From Alphaproteobacteria bacterium (GTDB taxonomy: Bacteria > Pseudomonadota > Alphaproteobacteria > Sphingomonadales > Sphingomonadaceae), in assembly GCA_020249025.1 (NCBI GenBank), contig JADCGM010000218.1:1-21031 (forward strand): 21,031 nucleotides of DNA. Direction: 5' to 3'. The position numbers and the translations under genes are program-made. The notes below the pieces were generated by a model that saw only the letters and a list, made by a program, of their open reading frames with translations, made no database searches and was not told the DNA's origin. Position 1 is the stretch's first letter. Each line of letters opens with the position of its first letter. This document shows, one piece after another, positions 1-8,272 of the stretch.

Positions 1-107
1 ATCCCCTCCCCCGAACCGGGGGAGGGTCAGGGTGGGGGGCTTCTCGAACGAAGCGCCCTGTTCTGAAACACCCCCACCCCATCCCTCCCCCGGTTCGGGG
101 GAGGGAG
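1..107. repeat. REP/BIME-like double palindrome
   Basis: Two 23-nt palindromes, at 4-26 and 83-105, each have an 8-9 bp C-rich/G-rich stem around GAACC or GGTTC. Each carries a G-rich tail (GGGTGGGGG type) pointing inward, so the whole unit is an inverted repeat with only a few mismatches. The architecture is that of a bacterial interspersed mosaic element: two REP units in opposite orientation. It lies directly after the stop of the L,D-transpeptidase gene and probably also terminates that minus-strand transcript. The left end touches the window edge, so the element may extend further. Confidence 0.75.
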
Positions 108-109
108 AA

Positions 110-607
110 TCAAACGATGTCGACCGGCATGCCTGCCGCCAGCTTCGGGAGCAGCGCCAGCAGCTCGGCCTTGTCGATGGCGACGCAGCCCTCGGTCGGC
201 TTCGCATCCGCCCAGCAGTGCCAGAAGATCGCGCTGCCCATGCCGGCGACGGGCGGCGCATCGTTGTGGCCGAGGACGAGGATGACGTCGTAGAGGCCAT
301 CGTCGCGCCACAGCCGTTCGGCGGAGAAGGCGTGCGGGTGGCGGACCGGGCGGTTGTAGGCGGGATCGCCCGCGCCGTCGGACCAGCCGTCATCGGGGCG
401 GATCCAGCGCCACGGCAGCGCGGTCGCGGGGGCGGTGACCCGGTCCGGCCGCAACAGCGCGGCGCGGAGTGGCCAGACGCCAAGCGGGGTCGCCCCGTCG
501 CCCTCGCGCTTGTCGGCAGCCGGGCGCGCGCCGCCCTTGCCGATGGCGCAGGGGATGGTCCGCCCAAAGGCGCTGAGCGTTCCCGCCGCGGTGTCGACCC
601 GGATCAG
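110..607 (-). CDS. L,D-transpeptidase (YkuD) family protein
   Basis: This is probably a peptidoglycan L,D-transpeptidase-type enzyme, which forms or exchanges 3-3 type links through an active-site cysteine. About 165 residues are visible, with the family signature towards the C-terminus: GHN near residue 114, FWHCW near 128-132 and the catalytic TEGC with Cys141. The KREGDGATPLG stretch near 33-43 is typical of the COG3786 branch. No signal peptide is visible. The start is uncertain. No in-frame ATG, GTG or TTG lies near the expected N-terminus. The best-placed codon is a CTG (605-607) overlapping the TGA of ribA as CTGA, which suggests translational coupling. A longer in-frame version running back inside ribA would be an Arg/Ala-rich shadow translation. 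Family assignment is firm; the 5' end is not. Confidence 0.8.
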   Translation of the reverse strand: MIRVDTAAGTLSAFGRTIPCAIGKGGARPAADKREGDGATPLGVWPLRAALLRPDRVTAPATALPWRWIRPDDGWSDGAGDPAYNRPVRHPHAFSAERLWRDDGLYDVILVLGHNDAPPVAGMGSAIFWHCWADAKPTEGCVAIDKAELLALLPKLAAGMPVDIV

Positions 608-1662
608 AGAAGGTGCCCGGTTCGTGCCGCCTTGGTGGCGAGATAGGCGGCGTTGTGCGCGCCCTCGCCCGCCTTCAGCGGCAGCCGTTCGGCGACGCGC
701 ACGCCCTCGGCCTCGAGCGCGGCGACCTTGGCCGGATTGTTGGTGAGCAGCGCCACCTCGCGCACGCCCAGCAGCTCGAACATCCGCGCGGCCAGCGCGA
801 AATCGCGCTCGTCGACGTCGAAGCCGAGCCGGAGGTTGGCGTCGACAGTGTCGAAGCCCTGATCCTGCAGCGCATAGGCGCGCAGCTTGTTGACGAGGCC
901 GATGCCGCGCCCTTCCTGCTGGAGGTAGAGCAGCACGCCGCCGCCGAGTTCGGCGATCCGCGCCAGCGCGGCGCGCAGCTGCGGGCCGCAGTCGCATTTC
1001 AGGGAGCCGAGCAGATCGCCGGTGAGGCAGGCCGAATGGAGCCGCGCCGGCACCGGCTTGCTGCGATCGGGGTCGCCGATGACGAGCGCCAGATGCTCCG
1101 GCCCGCCGCCGGAGGTGCGGAAGGCGACGATCTCGCAATCCTCCGCCGCCTCGATGGGGAGCCGCGCCCGCACCGCGATGCGCAGGCCGTCGCTGCTCCG
1201 CCACGCCAGCACTGCCGCCGCATCGACCGCGAGCAGATCGCCGTCGCGCGCGGCGCGCACGAACACCGCCGGCATCTGCCCGGCGAGCTTCGCCAGCCGG
1301 ATTGCGGCGGCCGCCGCATCGGCATCGCCCAGCGGAGCGGCGCGGTAGGGGCCTTTGAGGGGGGTGGCCAGATCGCGCGCCGGATCGGCGGCGGCGAGCG
1401 CATTCGCCAGATCCATCCACGGCTCGCGCGCCACCCGCACCGGCCCCGCCTCGGCCGCCGTCTTCTGGTTGACGATCTTGAGCGTCGCGGCGCGCGGCCA
1501 GCTCAGCAGCAGGTCGGCAGGCGCATCGGCGTCGAAGGCCGCCAGGCTCGCCGCATCGGCGGTCTCCACCGCGAGAACGTCGAACGGCCCGATCCGGACC
1601 GCCTCGCCGCGCTTCAGCTCGTCGATGGCGCGCGCAACCCCCCGGGCGGCGTCGGCCGTCAC
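604..1662 (-). CDS. ribA: GTP cyclohydrolase II, riboflavin synthesis
   Basis: It opens the imidazole ring of GTP to give the diaminopyrimidine precursor of riboflavin, formate and pyrophosphate, in the cytoplasm. The 352-aa protein has the GTP cyclohydrolase II domain in its C-terminal half. The three zinc-binding cysteines are C212, C223 and C225 (ACLTGDLLGSLKCDCG). The catalytic loop is QQEGRGIGL near 249-257 with R252, followed by DANLRLGF and LLTNNPAK. The N-terminal ~170 residues form the degenerate domain common in alphaproteobacterial RibA and do not look like an active DHBP synthase. The GTG start (1660-1662) overlaps the TGA of xth as GTGA, so the two are probably translationally coupled. 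An ORF can be extended upstream, but only as an antisense-like Arg-rich shadow of xth. No FMN riboswitch is visible. Confidence 0.93.
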   Translation of the reverse strand: MTADAARGVARAIDELKRGEAVRIGPFDVLAVETADAASLAAFDADAPADLLLSWPRAATLKIVNQKTAAEAGPVRVAREPWMDLANALAAADPARDLATPLKGPYRAAPLGDADAAAAAIRLAKLAGQMPAVFVRAARDGDLLAVDAAAVLAWRSSDGLRIAVRARLPIEAAEDCEIVAFRTSGGGPEHLALVIGDPDRSKPVPARLHSACLTGDLLGSLKCDCGPQLRAALARIAELGGGVLLYLQQEGRGIGLVNKLRAYALQDQGFDTVDANLRLGFDVDERDFALAARMFELLGVREVALLTNNPAKVAALEAEGVRVAERLPLKAGEGAHNAAYLATKAARTGHLL

Positions 1663-2450
1663 CAGTCGAACTCGACGATCATCGGAATGTGGTCGGAGGG
1701 CTTTTCCCAGCTCCGCGCCGGCTCGACGACGCGGTAGCCGACCGCGTGCTGCGCCAGCTTCGGGCTCGCCCAGACATGATCGAGCCTGCGGCCGCGGTCG
1801 GAGGCCTTCCAGTCGGCGGCGCGGTAGCTCCACCAGGTGTAGTGCCGCTGCGGCGCGGGGAAGAAGGTCCGCCCGATATCGACCCAGCCATGGCTCGCCA
1901 TGAGGTCGTTCATCTTGGCGACCTCGACCGGCGTGTGGCTGACCACATCGAGCAGCGCCTTGTGGTTCCACACGTCGCATTCAAGCGGGGCGATGTTCAT
2001 GTCGCCGACGAGAACGGTCGGCTCGCGCAGCCCCGCCGACCAGTCGGTCATGCGGTCGTAGTAGCGCAGCTTCTGCCCGAACTTGGGGTTGGCGATGGGG
2101 TCGGGAATGTCGCCACCGGCGGGCACATAGACATTCTCGAGCAGGATGCCGTTGGGCAGGCGCACGCCGAGGTGCCGCGCCTCGCCATTGTCCTGCCAGT
2201 CGTGGCGGCGATCCTCGCGCAGCGGCACCTTCGACAGGATGGCGACGCCGTGGTGCATCGGCTGGCCGTTGGTCATGCGGTGGACGTAGCCGAGCTCTTC
2301 GAACATCGCGTGCGGGAAGTCGCGGTCGACGACCTTCGTCTCCTGCAGGCACAGGATGTCGGGCGCCTCCTGACGCAGGAAGCGCTCGACGATGCCGATG
2401 CGCGCGCGCACCGAGTTGATGTTCCAGCTGGCGATGGAGAGACGGGCCAT
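1659..2450 (-). CDS. xth: Exodeoxyribonuclease III
   Basis: It is an AP endonuclease and 3'-phosphoesterase of base excision repair, from the endonuclease/exonuclease/phosphatase superfamily. The 263-aa length is normal for XthA. Catalytic and metal-binding positions are all present: N12 (SWNINS), E37 (LQETK), Y108 (VYVPAG), D150 and N152 (GDMNIAP), D224 (RLDHVWAS) and D253-H254 (PSDHIP). The start is the ATG of MARLSIASWN, where the family normally begins. Downstream ribA overlaps its stop codon. Upstream, lolA lies on the same strand but is separated by a hairpin at 2536-2569, so xth-ribA-L,D-transpeptidase probably form their own transcript. Confidence 0.95.
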   Translation of the reverse strand: MARLSIASWNINSVRARIGIVERFLRQEAPDILCLQETKVVDRDFPHAMFEELGYVHRMTNGQPMHHGVAILSKVPLREDRRHDWQDNGEARHLGVRLPNGILLENVYVPAGGDIPDPIANPKFGQKLRYYDRMTDWSAGLREPTVLVGDMNIAPLECDVWNHKALLDVVSHTPVEVAKMNDLMASHGWVDIGRTFFPAPQRHYTWWSYRAADWKASDRGRRLDHVWASPKLAQHAVGYRVVEPARSWEKPSDHIPMIVEFDW

Positions 2451-2535
2451 GGCGACGGTCTAGGTCCCGCGTCGGCGCCCGACAAGCCGTGAAAGCGGGA
2501 GTTCGTCAGGGCCGCGACAGCCCCGGAAACGAATT

Positions 2536-2569
2536 GGCCCCCGCTCCGGGGGCAGTTGGAGCGGGGGCC
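2536..2569 (-). terminator. Hairpin terminator after lolA
   Basis: A perfect 12-bp GC-rich stem (GGCCCCCGCTCC at 2536-2547, complement at 2558-2569) encloses a 10-nt loop. It lies in the 281-bp gap between lolA and xth on the minus strand. The T-tract on the minus side is weak (AATTCGTTT), so termination may be partial. The rest of the gap (2451-2535 and 2570-2731) shows no gene that I can support. Confidence 0.6.
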
Positions 2570-2731
2570 GGTTTGCGCTCGTCACGCATGCAGTCGCATC
2601 GCCCTCGGGCAACAGGGGGCAAATCCCGGTGGGGCGTCGCGCCTGCAGACCGGAGATGGGAACGCTGCGGTCCGATTTCAAGAGCCGGCCGGGAGTCCGC
2701 CCGTCGACGCTGGCCGTCGTTTCGTCGACGA

Positions 2732-3367
2732 TCAGCCGCGTCCGCCGGGGCGCGTCGTCCGCCGCGGATCGCGCCAGGCGAAGGCGTTCTTGGCGACCGG
2801 CACGCCGAAGCGCACCTCGGCCAGCTGCACCTGGGTCACCGCGCCCTGCGCATCGAGCACGCGCCAGGCGGCGAGCTGGAGCCCCGCGGGCGCGCCGGCA
2901 CGGCGCGCGAAGTAGAGGGTGATCGTCCCATATTCCGGGTGCTTGGGATCGCGCGCCTCGACGGTGACGAAGCCGGGAACGCCGCCCGCATCCGGCCCAA
3001 GCAGCCGGGCGAACTTGGCCAGATCGACGTCGGGATCGAGCAGCACGGCGAGCGGGGTGCCGCGGATCGGCCAGCGCGACACCTGCGCGACCTCGTAATC
3101 GATCATCGTCAGCGCCTTGCCGTCGGCGACAACGAGCAGCGGCACGCCGGGCTCGTACTGGAAGCGGACTCGCCCCGGCCGGGCGAGCGTCAGCTGCCCG
3201 CGCAGCACCTGCCCCGAACTCGCGGTCTGGGTGAAGGCCGCGGTCATCGTCGTCAGCCCCTTGAGGTGCTGCGCGACCTGGGTCAGGGGCGCGGGCGCCT
3301 GCGCGGCGGCCGGCGCGACGAGCGCGGCGACGGCGATCATTACGGGGGCGACAATCGGACGCGGCAA
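2732..3367 (-). CDS. lolA: Outer membrane lipoprotein carrier protein LolA
   Basis: This is a periplasmic chaperone that takes lipoproteins from the LolCDE complex and hands them to the outer membrane. The 211-aa product starts with a signal peptide (MPRPIVAPVMIAVAALVAPA, cleavage likely after AQA at residue 24). The LolA fold follows: LKGLTTMTAAFTQT, then RPGRVRFQYEPG, then VVADGKALTMIDYE and a C-terminal strand with QLAEVRFGVPVAKNAFAW. I chose the TTG at 3365-3367 because AAGGGA lies about 7 nt upstream and it gives a charged n-region. The next ATG would remove that region. In related genomes lolA directly follows ftsK. Here a plus-strand GGDEF-EAL gene intervenes, and the lolA and GGDEF-EAL starts are divergent and only 85 bp apart. 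Confidence 0.88.
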   Translation of the reverse strand: MPRPIVAPVMIAVAALVAPAAAQAPAPLTQVAQHLKGLTTMTAAFTQTASSGQVLRGQLTLARPGRVRFQYEPGVPLLVVADGKALTMIDYEVAQVSRWPIRGTPLAVLLDPDVDLAKFARLLGPDAGGVPGFVTVEARDPKHPEYGTITLYFARRAGAPAGLQLAAWRVLDAQGAVTQVQLAEVRFGVPVAKNAFAWRDPRRTTRPGGRG

Positions 3368-3452
3368 CTCTGTTTCCCTTCGGACTTGCTGACGCTTTAA
3401 GGTGGCGCTTGGCCATTGAACAGCCGCTGAACCCCCGGCGGCTGACGGGAGC

Positions 3453-5675
3453 ATGATGACCGGACGGCGGACGACGGCTGAAACGGACGGGCGCAGCACG
3501 CGGTTTCCGCGGCTGGCGGCGCGCGTCGCCGACGCCGTGCGCGCCTGGGGACCGGGATCGGCGACTCCGGCCGGCATCCGCCAGCTCCACCTGCTCGTCG
3601 CGCTCATCGCCCCGGCGCTGATGCTGGCGACGATCGTGTTCATGGCCGATCGCCAGAACATCGATGCGCGCGCCGCCGAATTGCGGCGCGCCGATAGCGT
3701 TCAGACTTATCTCGTCGACCGGATCGAACTGTCGGGGGTCGACAACGCCAACTGGGACGAGGCCTACCGCCACATCGTCAAGGACTTCAATCGCGACTGG
3801 ATCGACAGCAGCCTCGGCCCCGACGCCTATGGCACCATCGACTTCCAGGACGTTTTCATCCTCGGGCCGAGCGGCGAAACGCTTTACGCGTCGCTTCGCG
3901 GCAGGGTCGTGGCGGCGAGCGCCGTCGACATGCTCGGGGCCCAGTTTGGCTATCTTCTTGGCCGCGCCGAGACCGCGGTCGCGCCCGACGGCGCGGCGGC
4001 GATGATCTCGCTGTCGGGGCGGCCGGCGATGGCGAGCCTTGTGCGGATCCAGCCCATCGATACGGCGCTCGCCGGCCCCGGCGATCCGGTCCGCTGGCTG
4101 CTGGTCGTCAAGCATCTCGACGACAAGACGCTGGCCGAGATTTCCAAGGCGTCGGGCTTCCGCAATCTGCGGGTGATCGCCACGGACGCCCGCGCCCCGG
4201 TGAGCGCGCCCGTGCTCGGCATCGACGACCGGCCGATCGCCCGCCTCGCCTGGGATTCGGACATGCCGGGCTTCGCCAGCGCGGTCGATGTGCTGCCCAT
4301 CGCCGGGATCGTGTTCCTGCTGCTCGCCTATGCCGGCATCGTCGGCGCCTCGACCGCGCGCCGCCGCGCCGAAGAGCTGGTCGCCAGCCGCGCCGAGGCG
4401 ATGCAGCTCGCCAGGGTCGATGCGCTCACCGAACTCACCAACCGCCGCGGGTTCGCCCAGCGCGTCGCGGCGGCGCTGGCGGCCGGCGACGAGGTCGCGC
4501 TCGTCTATCTCGATCTCGACGGCTTCAAGGAGGTCAACGACGCCTTCGGCCACAGCATCGGCGACGCCCTGCTCGTCGAGGCGGCGCGACGGCTGCGCGA
4601 CGTCAGCCCGACCGAGCCGTCGCGCTTCGGCGGCGACGAATTCGCGGTGCTGATCCACGGGCGGCGCGCCATCGCCGGCCGCGCCCGCGCGCTGGCGCAG
4701 ACCATCGTCGACCGCTTCGCCGAACCGCTCGAGGCCGAAGGTCACAAGGTCTATGTCGGCGCCAGCGTCGGCGTCGCGGTCGGCGGGCGCGGCATCGACG
4801 CCGATGAGCTGGTCCGCCGCGGCGACGTCGCCATGTATGCGGCGAAGGCCGCGGGCAAGCGGCGCTGGCGGCTCTACGAGCCGGCGCTCGAGGAGGGCCG
4901 CGACCAGCGCCGGCAGATCGCCGCCGAGCTGCGCGAGTCGCTCGCGGCCGGCGGGATCGAGGTGCAGTTCCAGCCAGTCGTGCGCGCCAGCGACGAGCGC
5001 ATCGTCGCCGCCGAAGCGCTGGCGCGGTGGAAGAGCCCGACGCTCGGCGCCATCGACCCCGACCGCTTCATCGCCATCGCCGAGGAAGCAGGCCTGATCT
5101 CTGACCTGACGCGGCAGGTGCTGCGACGCGCGTGCGAGGAGGCGGCGGGCTGGCGGGTCGACATTTCGGTCAACCTGTCGGCGGCCGAGGTCTGGGACCT
5201 GGCCTTCGCTGACGAGCTGGTGAGGATCCTGCGCGACACCGGGATGCCGCCCGAACGCCTGATCCTCGAGATCACGGAAAGCCGGCTGGTCCGCGACATC
5301 GGCGCGACGGCGGCGACTCTCGGGATGCTGCGCGATCTCGGCGTGCGCATCGCGCTCGACGATTTCGGCACCGGCTTCGCTTCGCTCCAGCAGCTCGGCC
5401 GCCTGCCGCTCGACGGGCTGAAGCTGACGCGGGCGTTCCTTGTCAGCGCCGCCGGCGCGCAGGCCGCCGATGCGGCGGCGGCCGTCGTCAAGCTCGCCGC
5501 CGCACTCGGGCTGCCGGTCGTGGCGGAGGGCGTCGAGACCCGCTCGCAGGCGGACGCCTTCCGCGCCGCCGGCTGCACGCTGTTGCAGGGCTGGCTGTTC
5601 GGCAAGCCGATGAGCGCCGCTGCCTTCGCCGACCGCCTCGCCCGCGCCGACGCCGGAGAATCGACCGCGGCCTGA
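3453..5675 (+). CDS. Membrane CHASE4-GGDEF-EAL protein (c-di-GMP turnover)
   Basis: This is a predicted inner-membrane sensor that makes and/or degrades cyclic di-GMP. Of 740 residues, a transmembrane helix lies near 46-65 and a periplasmic CHASE4-type sensor at about 70-275 (DNANWDEAYRHIVKDFNRDW, FILGPSGETLYAS). A second helix is near 279-298. The GGDEF domain spans about 322-475 and the EAL domain about 485-730. The cyclase motif is intact (RFGGDEF, 391-397), with LDLDGFKEVND before it, but a normal RxxD inhibitory site is not seen. EAL residues expected for catalysis are present: E521 (EALARW), N574, E606, D636-D637 (DDFGTG), K657, E692 and Q712. The usual Asp after the Lys is Thr659 (LKLT). 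It starts at ATGATG with GGGAG upstream. It is a single gene on the opposite strand to its neighbours, between ftsK and lolA. Confidence 0.93.
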   Translation: MMTGRRTTAETDGRSTRFPRLAARVADAVRAWGPGSATPAGIRQLHLLVALIAPALMLATIVFMADRQNIDARAAELRRADSVQTYLVDRIELSGVDNANWDEAYRHIVKDFNRDWIDSSLGPDAYGTIDFQDVFILGPSGETLYASLRGRVVAASAVDMLGAQFGYLLGRAETAVAPDGAAAMISLSGRPAMASLVRIQPIDTALAGPGDPVRWLLVVKHLDDKTLAEISKASGFRNLRVIATDARAPVSAPVLGIDDRPIARLAWDSDMPGFASAVDVLPIAGIVFLLLAYAGIVGASTARRRAEELVASRAEAMQLARVDALTELTNRRGFAQRVAAALAAGDEVALVYLDLDGFKEVNDAFGHSIGDALLVEAARRLRDVSPTEPSRFGGDEFAVLIHGRRAIAGRARALAQTIVDRFAEPLEAEGHKVYVGASVGVAVGGRGIDADELVRRGDVAMYAAKAAGKRRWRLYEPALEEGRDQRRQIAAELRESLAAGGIEVQFQPVVRASDERIVAAEALARWKSPTLGAIDPDRFIAIAEEAGLISDLTRQVLRRACEEAAGWRVDISVNLSAAEVWDLAFADELVRILRDTGMPPERLILEITESRLVRDIGATAATLGMLRDLGVRIALDDFGTGFASLQQLGRLPLDGLKLTRAFLVSAAGAQAADAAAAVVKLAAALGLPVVAEGVETRSQADAFRAAGCTLLQGWLFGKPMSAAAFADRLARADAGESTAA

Positions 5676-5690
5676 GGCGGCCTTCGCTGT

Positions 5691-8045
5691 CTAGAGCACC
5701 CGCTGTCCGTCGGGATCGACGAGCACTTCGCGGCGGCCGACATGATCGGGCTGGCCGACGTATCCGTCCTTCTCCATCCGCTCGATGAGGCGCGCGGCGT
5801 TGTTGTAGCCGACGCGGAGCTGGCGCTGGAGGTAGCTGGTCGAGGCCTTCTGCGATTCCGCGACGATCTGCACCGCGCGGCGGTAGAGATCGGCCTCGCC
5901 GTCCTCGGGATCGTCGCCGTCGAAGGCGAAGCCCTCGCTTTCGGCCGGCTCCTCGGTGACCGCGGCGATGTAGTCGGGCAGACCCTGGTCCTTCCAGTGC
6001 GCCGCCACCGCCTCGACCTCCTCGTCGGAGACGAACGGCCCGTGGACGCGGGCGATCTGCTTGCCACCGGGCATGTAGAGCATGTCGCCCTTGCCGAGCA
6101 GCTGTTCGGCGCCCTGCTCGCCGAGGATGGTGCGGCTGTCGATCTTCGACGTCACCGAAAAGCTGATGCGGGTCGGCAGGTTGGCCTTGATGACGCCGGT
6201 GATGACGTCGACCGAGGGGCGCTGCGTCGCCATGATGAGGTGGATGCCCGCCGCGCGCGCCTTCTGCGCGAGCCGCTGGATAAGGAACTCGACCTCCTTG
6301 CCGGCGGTCATCATCAGGTCGGCGAGCTCGTCGACGATGACGACGACGAGGGGCAGCGGCTCGAACTCCAGCGTCTCGGTCTCGTAGATCGGCTGGCCGG
6401 TCTCCTGATCGTAGCCGGTGTGGATCTTGCGGGTGAACGGCTGGTTCTTCGCCTTCGCTTCGCGGACGCGCTGGTTGAAGCCGGCCAGCGAGCGCACGTT
6501 GATGCTCGCCATCATCCGGTAGCGGTCCTCCATCTGCTCGACCGCCCATTTCAAGGCACGGATCGCCTTCGCCGGTTCGGTGACGACGGGCGACAGCAGG
6601 TGCGGGATGCCGTCGTAGACGCTGAGCTCCAGCATCTTCGGGTCGATCATGATCATCCGGCACTGCTCGGGGGTCAGCCGGTAGAGCAGCGACAGGATCA
6701 TGCAGTTGAGGCCGACCGACTTGCCCGAGCCGGTGGTGCCGGCGATGAGCAGGTGCGGCATCGGGGCGAGGTCGGCGATGACGGGGTCGCCCGCGATGTT
6801 CTTGCCAAGCACGAGCGGCAGCGCCGCCGACTGATCCTCGAAGGCGGCGGACGCCAGCAGCTCGGACAGCGACACCATCTCGCGGCGGGCGTTGGGAAGC
6901 TCGATGCCGATGACGTTGCGCCCCGGAATGACCGCGACGCGCGCCGACATCGCCGACATCGAGCGCGCGATGTCATCAGCGAGGCCGATGACGCGGCTGG
7001 CCTTGATGCCGGCGGCAGGCTCCAGCTCGTACATCGTCACCACCGGGCCGGGACGAACCTGGGTGATCTCGCCCTTCACCCCGAAGTCCTCGAGCACGCT
7101 TTCGAGCAGGCGGGCGTTCTGTTCGAGGCTCGCTGCATCGACCTTCACGCCGCTCGGCTTCGGTGGCTCCTTCAACAGAGACAAGCCGGGGAGTTCGTAA
7201 GTGTCGCCGAGATCGAGTGCGGCCTGCTTCTCGCGCTGGACGCGCTTCGAAGGCGTGGGCGGCGCTATGCGATCGAGGATCTTGGCGCGCGGCGCGGCGG
7301 CGGTGGCAGGCGTCTCCTCGTCGGCGACGGCGGCCGTGCGCGGGGTGCGGACGCGGACCGGGGCCTCGTCGGCATCGTCCTCGCCATAGTCGGGATCGTC
7401 CGCATCCTCGTCGAAGTCGTCGTCGCCCTCGGCACCGCGCATCCGGCCGATCAGCCGCGCCCAGTCCTCGCGGTCGACGCCGAGGCCCCAAAACCAAAGC
7501 GCCAGCGCCCCCGCGCCGAGCAGCGTCGCGGCGACCGCGGGCACGACGAACGCCGGCGTTTCCGGCGGCAGCAGCCCGGCCAGCGCGGAGACGCCGAGGC
7601 CAGTGACCAGTCCGATGATGCCGCCGAAGCCGGCCGGGAACTCTGCGGTCGGCGAGGTCGCCGCCCCCAGCGCCGCCGCCGCGACGACCGCGCTGCCGAG
7701 CGTCGCCGTCGCATAGCGCCGCCAGCGGTCGAGCGGCTGGTCGCGGACGATGCGGACGCCGAGCGCGGCGATCATCGGCAGCAGCAGCAGGCCGGCCAGC
7801 CCGACGCCCTGCAGGACAAGATCGGCAAAGGTTGCGCCGAACGCGCCGAGCGCATTGGTCGGCGCGCGCCCGCTGGCGGTGTTGAGCGAGGGATCGGCCG
7901 GGTTGTAGGTGATGAGCGCCGCGGCAAGCGCCAGCATCGCCGCGACGACCGCGACGCCCGCCGCGACCCGCACCGCGCGCCGCATCCCGGCCACCCAGCT
8001 TTCCGGCAGAAGCGACGCCCGCTTCGTTGCACCGACACGCGCCAT
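5691..8045 (-). CDS. ftsK: DNA translocase FtsK
   Basis: It is a hexameric ATP-driven DNA pump at the division septum that clears and orients chromosome termini. The 784-aa protein has about four to five transmembrane segments within residues 20-190. A strongly acidic linker follows near 206-228. The RecA-like motor has Walker A GTTGSGKS near 436-443 and Walker B VVVIVDELAD near 567-576. The C-terminal winged-helix gamma domain (DLYRRAVQIVAES to GRREVLV) lies near 719-776. The start is the ATG at 8043-8045. An in-frame GTG 14 codons upstream (8085-8087) lacks a ribosome-binding site. The gene converges with the GGDEF-EAL gene, leaving 15 bp between the two stops. A strong minus-strand terminator lies about 85 bp upstream, so the ftsK promoter should be within 8046-8130. 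Confidence 0.94.
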   Translation of the reverse strand: MARVGATKRASLLPESWVAGMRRAVRVAAGVAVVAAMLALAAALITYNPADPSLNTASGRAPTNALGAFGATFADLVLQGVGLAGLLLLPMIAALGVRIVRDQPLDRWRRYATATLGSAVVAAAALGAATSPTAEFPAGFGGIIGLVTGLGVSALAGLLPPETPAFVVPAVAATLLGAGALALWFWGLGVDREDWARLIGRMRGAEGDDDFDEDADDPDYGEDDADEAPVRVRTPRTAAVADEETPATAAAPRAKILDRIAPPTPSKRVQREKQAALDLGDTYELPGLSLLKEPPKPSGVKVDAASLEQNARLLESVLEDFGVKGEITQVRPGPVVTMYELEPAAGIKASRVIGLADDIARSMSAMSARVAVIPGRNVIGIELPNARREMVSLSELLASAAFEDQSAALPLVLGKNIAGDPVIADLAPMPHLLIAGTTGSGKSVGLNCMILSLLYRLTPEQCRMIMIDPKMLELSVYDGIPHLLSPVVTEPAKAIRALKWAVEQMEDRYRMMASINVRSLAGFNQRVREAKAKNQPFTRKIHTGYDQETGQPIYETETLEFEPLPLVVVIVDELADLMMTAGKEVEFLIQRLAQKARAAGIHLIMATQRPSVDVITGVIKANLPTRISFSVTSKIDSRTILGEQGAEQLLGKGDMLYMPGGKQIARVHGPFVSDEEVEAVAAHWKDQGLPDYIAAVTEEPAESEGFAFDGDDPEDGEADLYRRAVQIVAESQKASTSYLQRQLRVGYNNAARLIERMEKDGYVGQPDHVGRREVLVDPDGQRVL

Positions 8046-8130
8046 ACGCCCAAGGCCCCCCACCCGGCCCTTATACTCGGCGCGCACCTTGTCGAAGGTG
8101 GGAGTCCCCGGTCAAGCCACCGCCACGAAA

Positions 8131-8159
8131 AATCGGCCGGAGGAGGCCTCCGGCCGATT
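8131..8159 (-). terminator. Intrinsic terminator facing ftsK
   Basis: A perfect 13-bp stem (AATCGGCCGGAGG and its complement) with a 3-nt loop is followed on the minus strand by five T residues (plus-strand A-run 8128-8132). This is the strongest Rho-independent terminator in the window. It would end a transcript coming from 8160-8400, where no protein gene is visible. That implies either a small RNA or an attenuator in the ftsK leader. Confidence 0.75.
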
Positions 8160-8272
8160 AAGGTGAGGACCTTACGGCCCCGAGCGAGCACAGGAGCCCG
8201 AAGGCGCCCGCAGGTGGCTAAGCAGGGGGCGTGCCAAGTGGCTGCGACCGGCAGCGACGCGCTCTAGGCCCG
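8160..8272 (-). ncRNA. Candidate small RNA or structured ftsK leader
   Basis: The stretch is gene-free and ends in a textbook minus-strand terminator. On the minus strand it can form several short hairpins with stable loops: a GCC/GGC stem closed by TTCG, a GGCTCC/GGGGCC stem, and a GGCC/GGTC stem closed by the GNRA-type loop GTAA. I do not recognise a known family: it lacks tmRNA, RNase P and SRP RNA motifs, and the zapA context typical of 6S RNA is absent. The 5' end is unknown. The call rests on structure and the terminator only. Confidence 0.3.

Noticed and set aside
110..1420. A 436-codon version of the L,D-transpeptidase
   Set aside because: The N-terminal ~270 residues are an out-of-frame Arg/Ala-rich reading of ribA; only the C-terminal ~165 residues match the family.
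604..1980. A 458-codon version of RibA
   Set aside because: The extra residues are an off-frame reading of xth; the GTG overlapping the xth stop gives the expected RibA N-terminus.
2460..4745. A 761-codon minus-strand frame across lolA and the GGDEF-EAL gene
   Set aside because: It crosses two real genes on opposite strands and is low-complexity Arg/Asp/Gly; it is a GC-driven artefact.
5742..8267. An 841-codon open frame on the plus strand opposite ftsK
   Set aside because: It is the antisense shadow of ftsK in high-GC DNA; it is rich in Arg, Asp and His and shows no domain, whereas the minus strand encodes a complete FtsK.
8160..8272. 6S RNA, SRP RNA, or a cobalamin/SAM riboswitch upstream of ftsK
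   Set aside because: None of the diagnostic motifs or the usual gene contexts could be recognised, so only an unassigned structured RNA is proposed.
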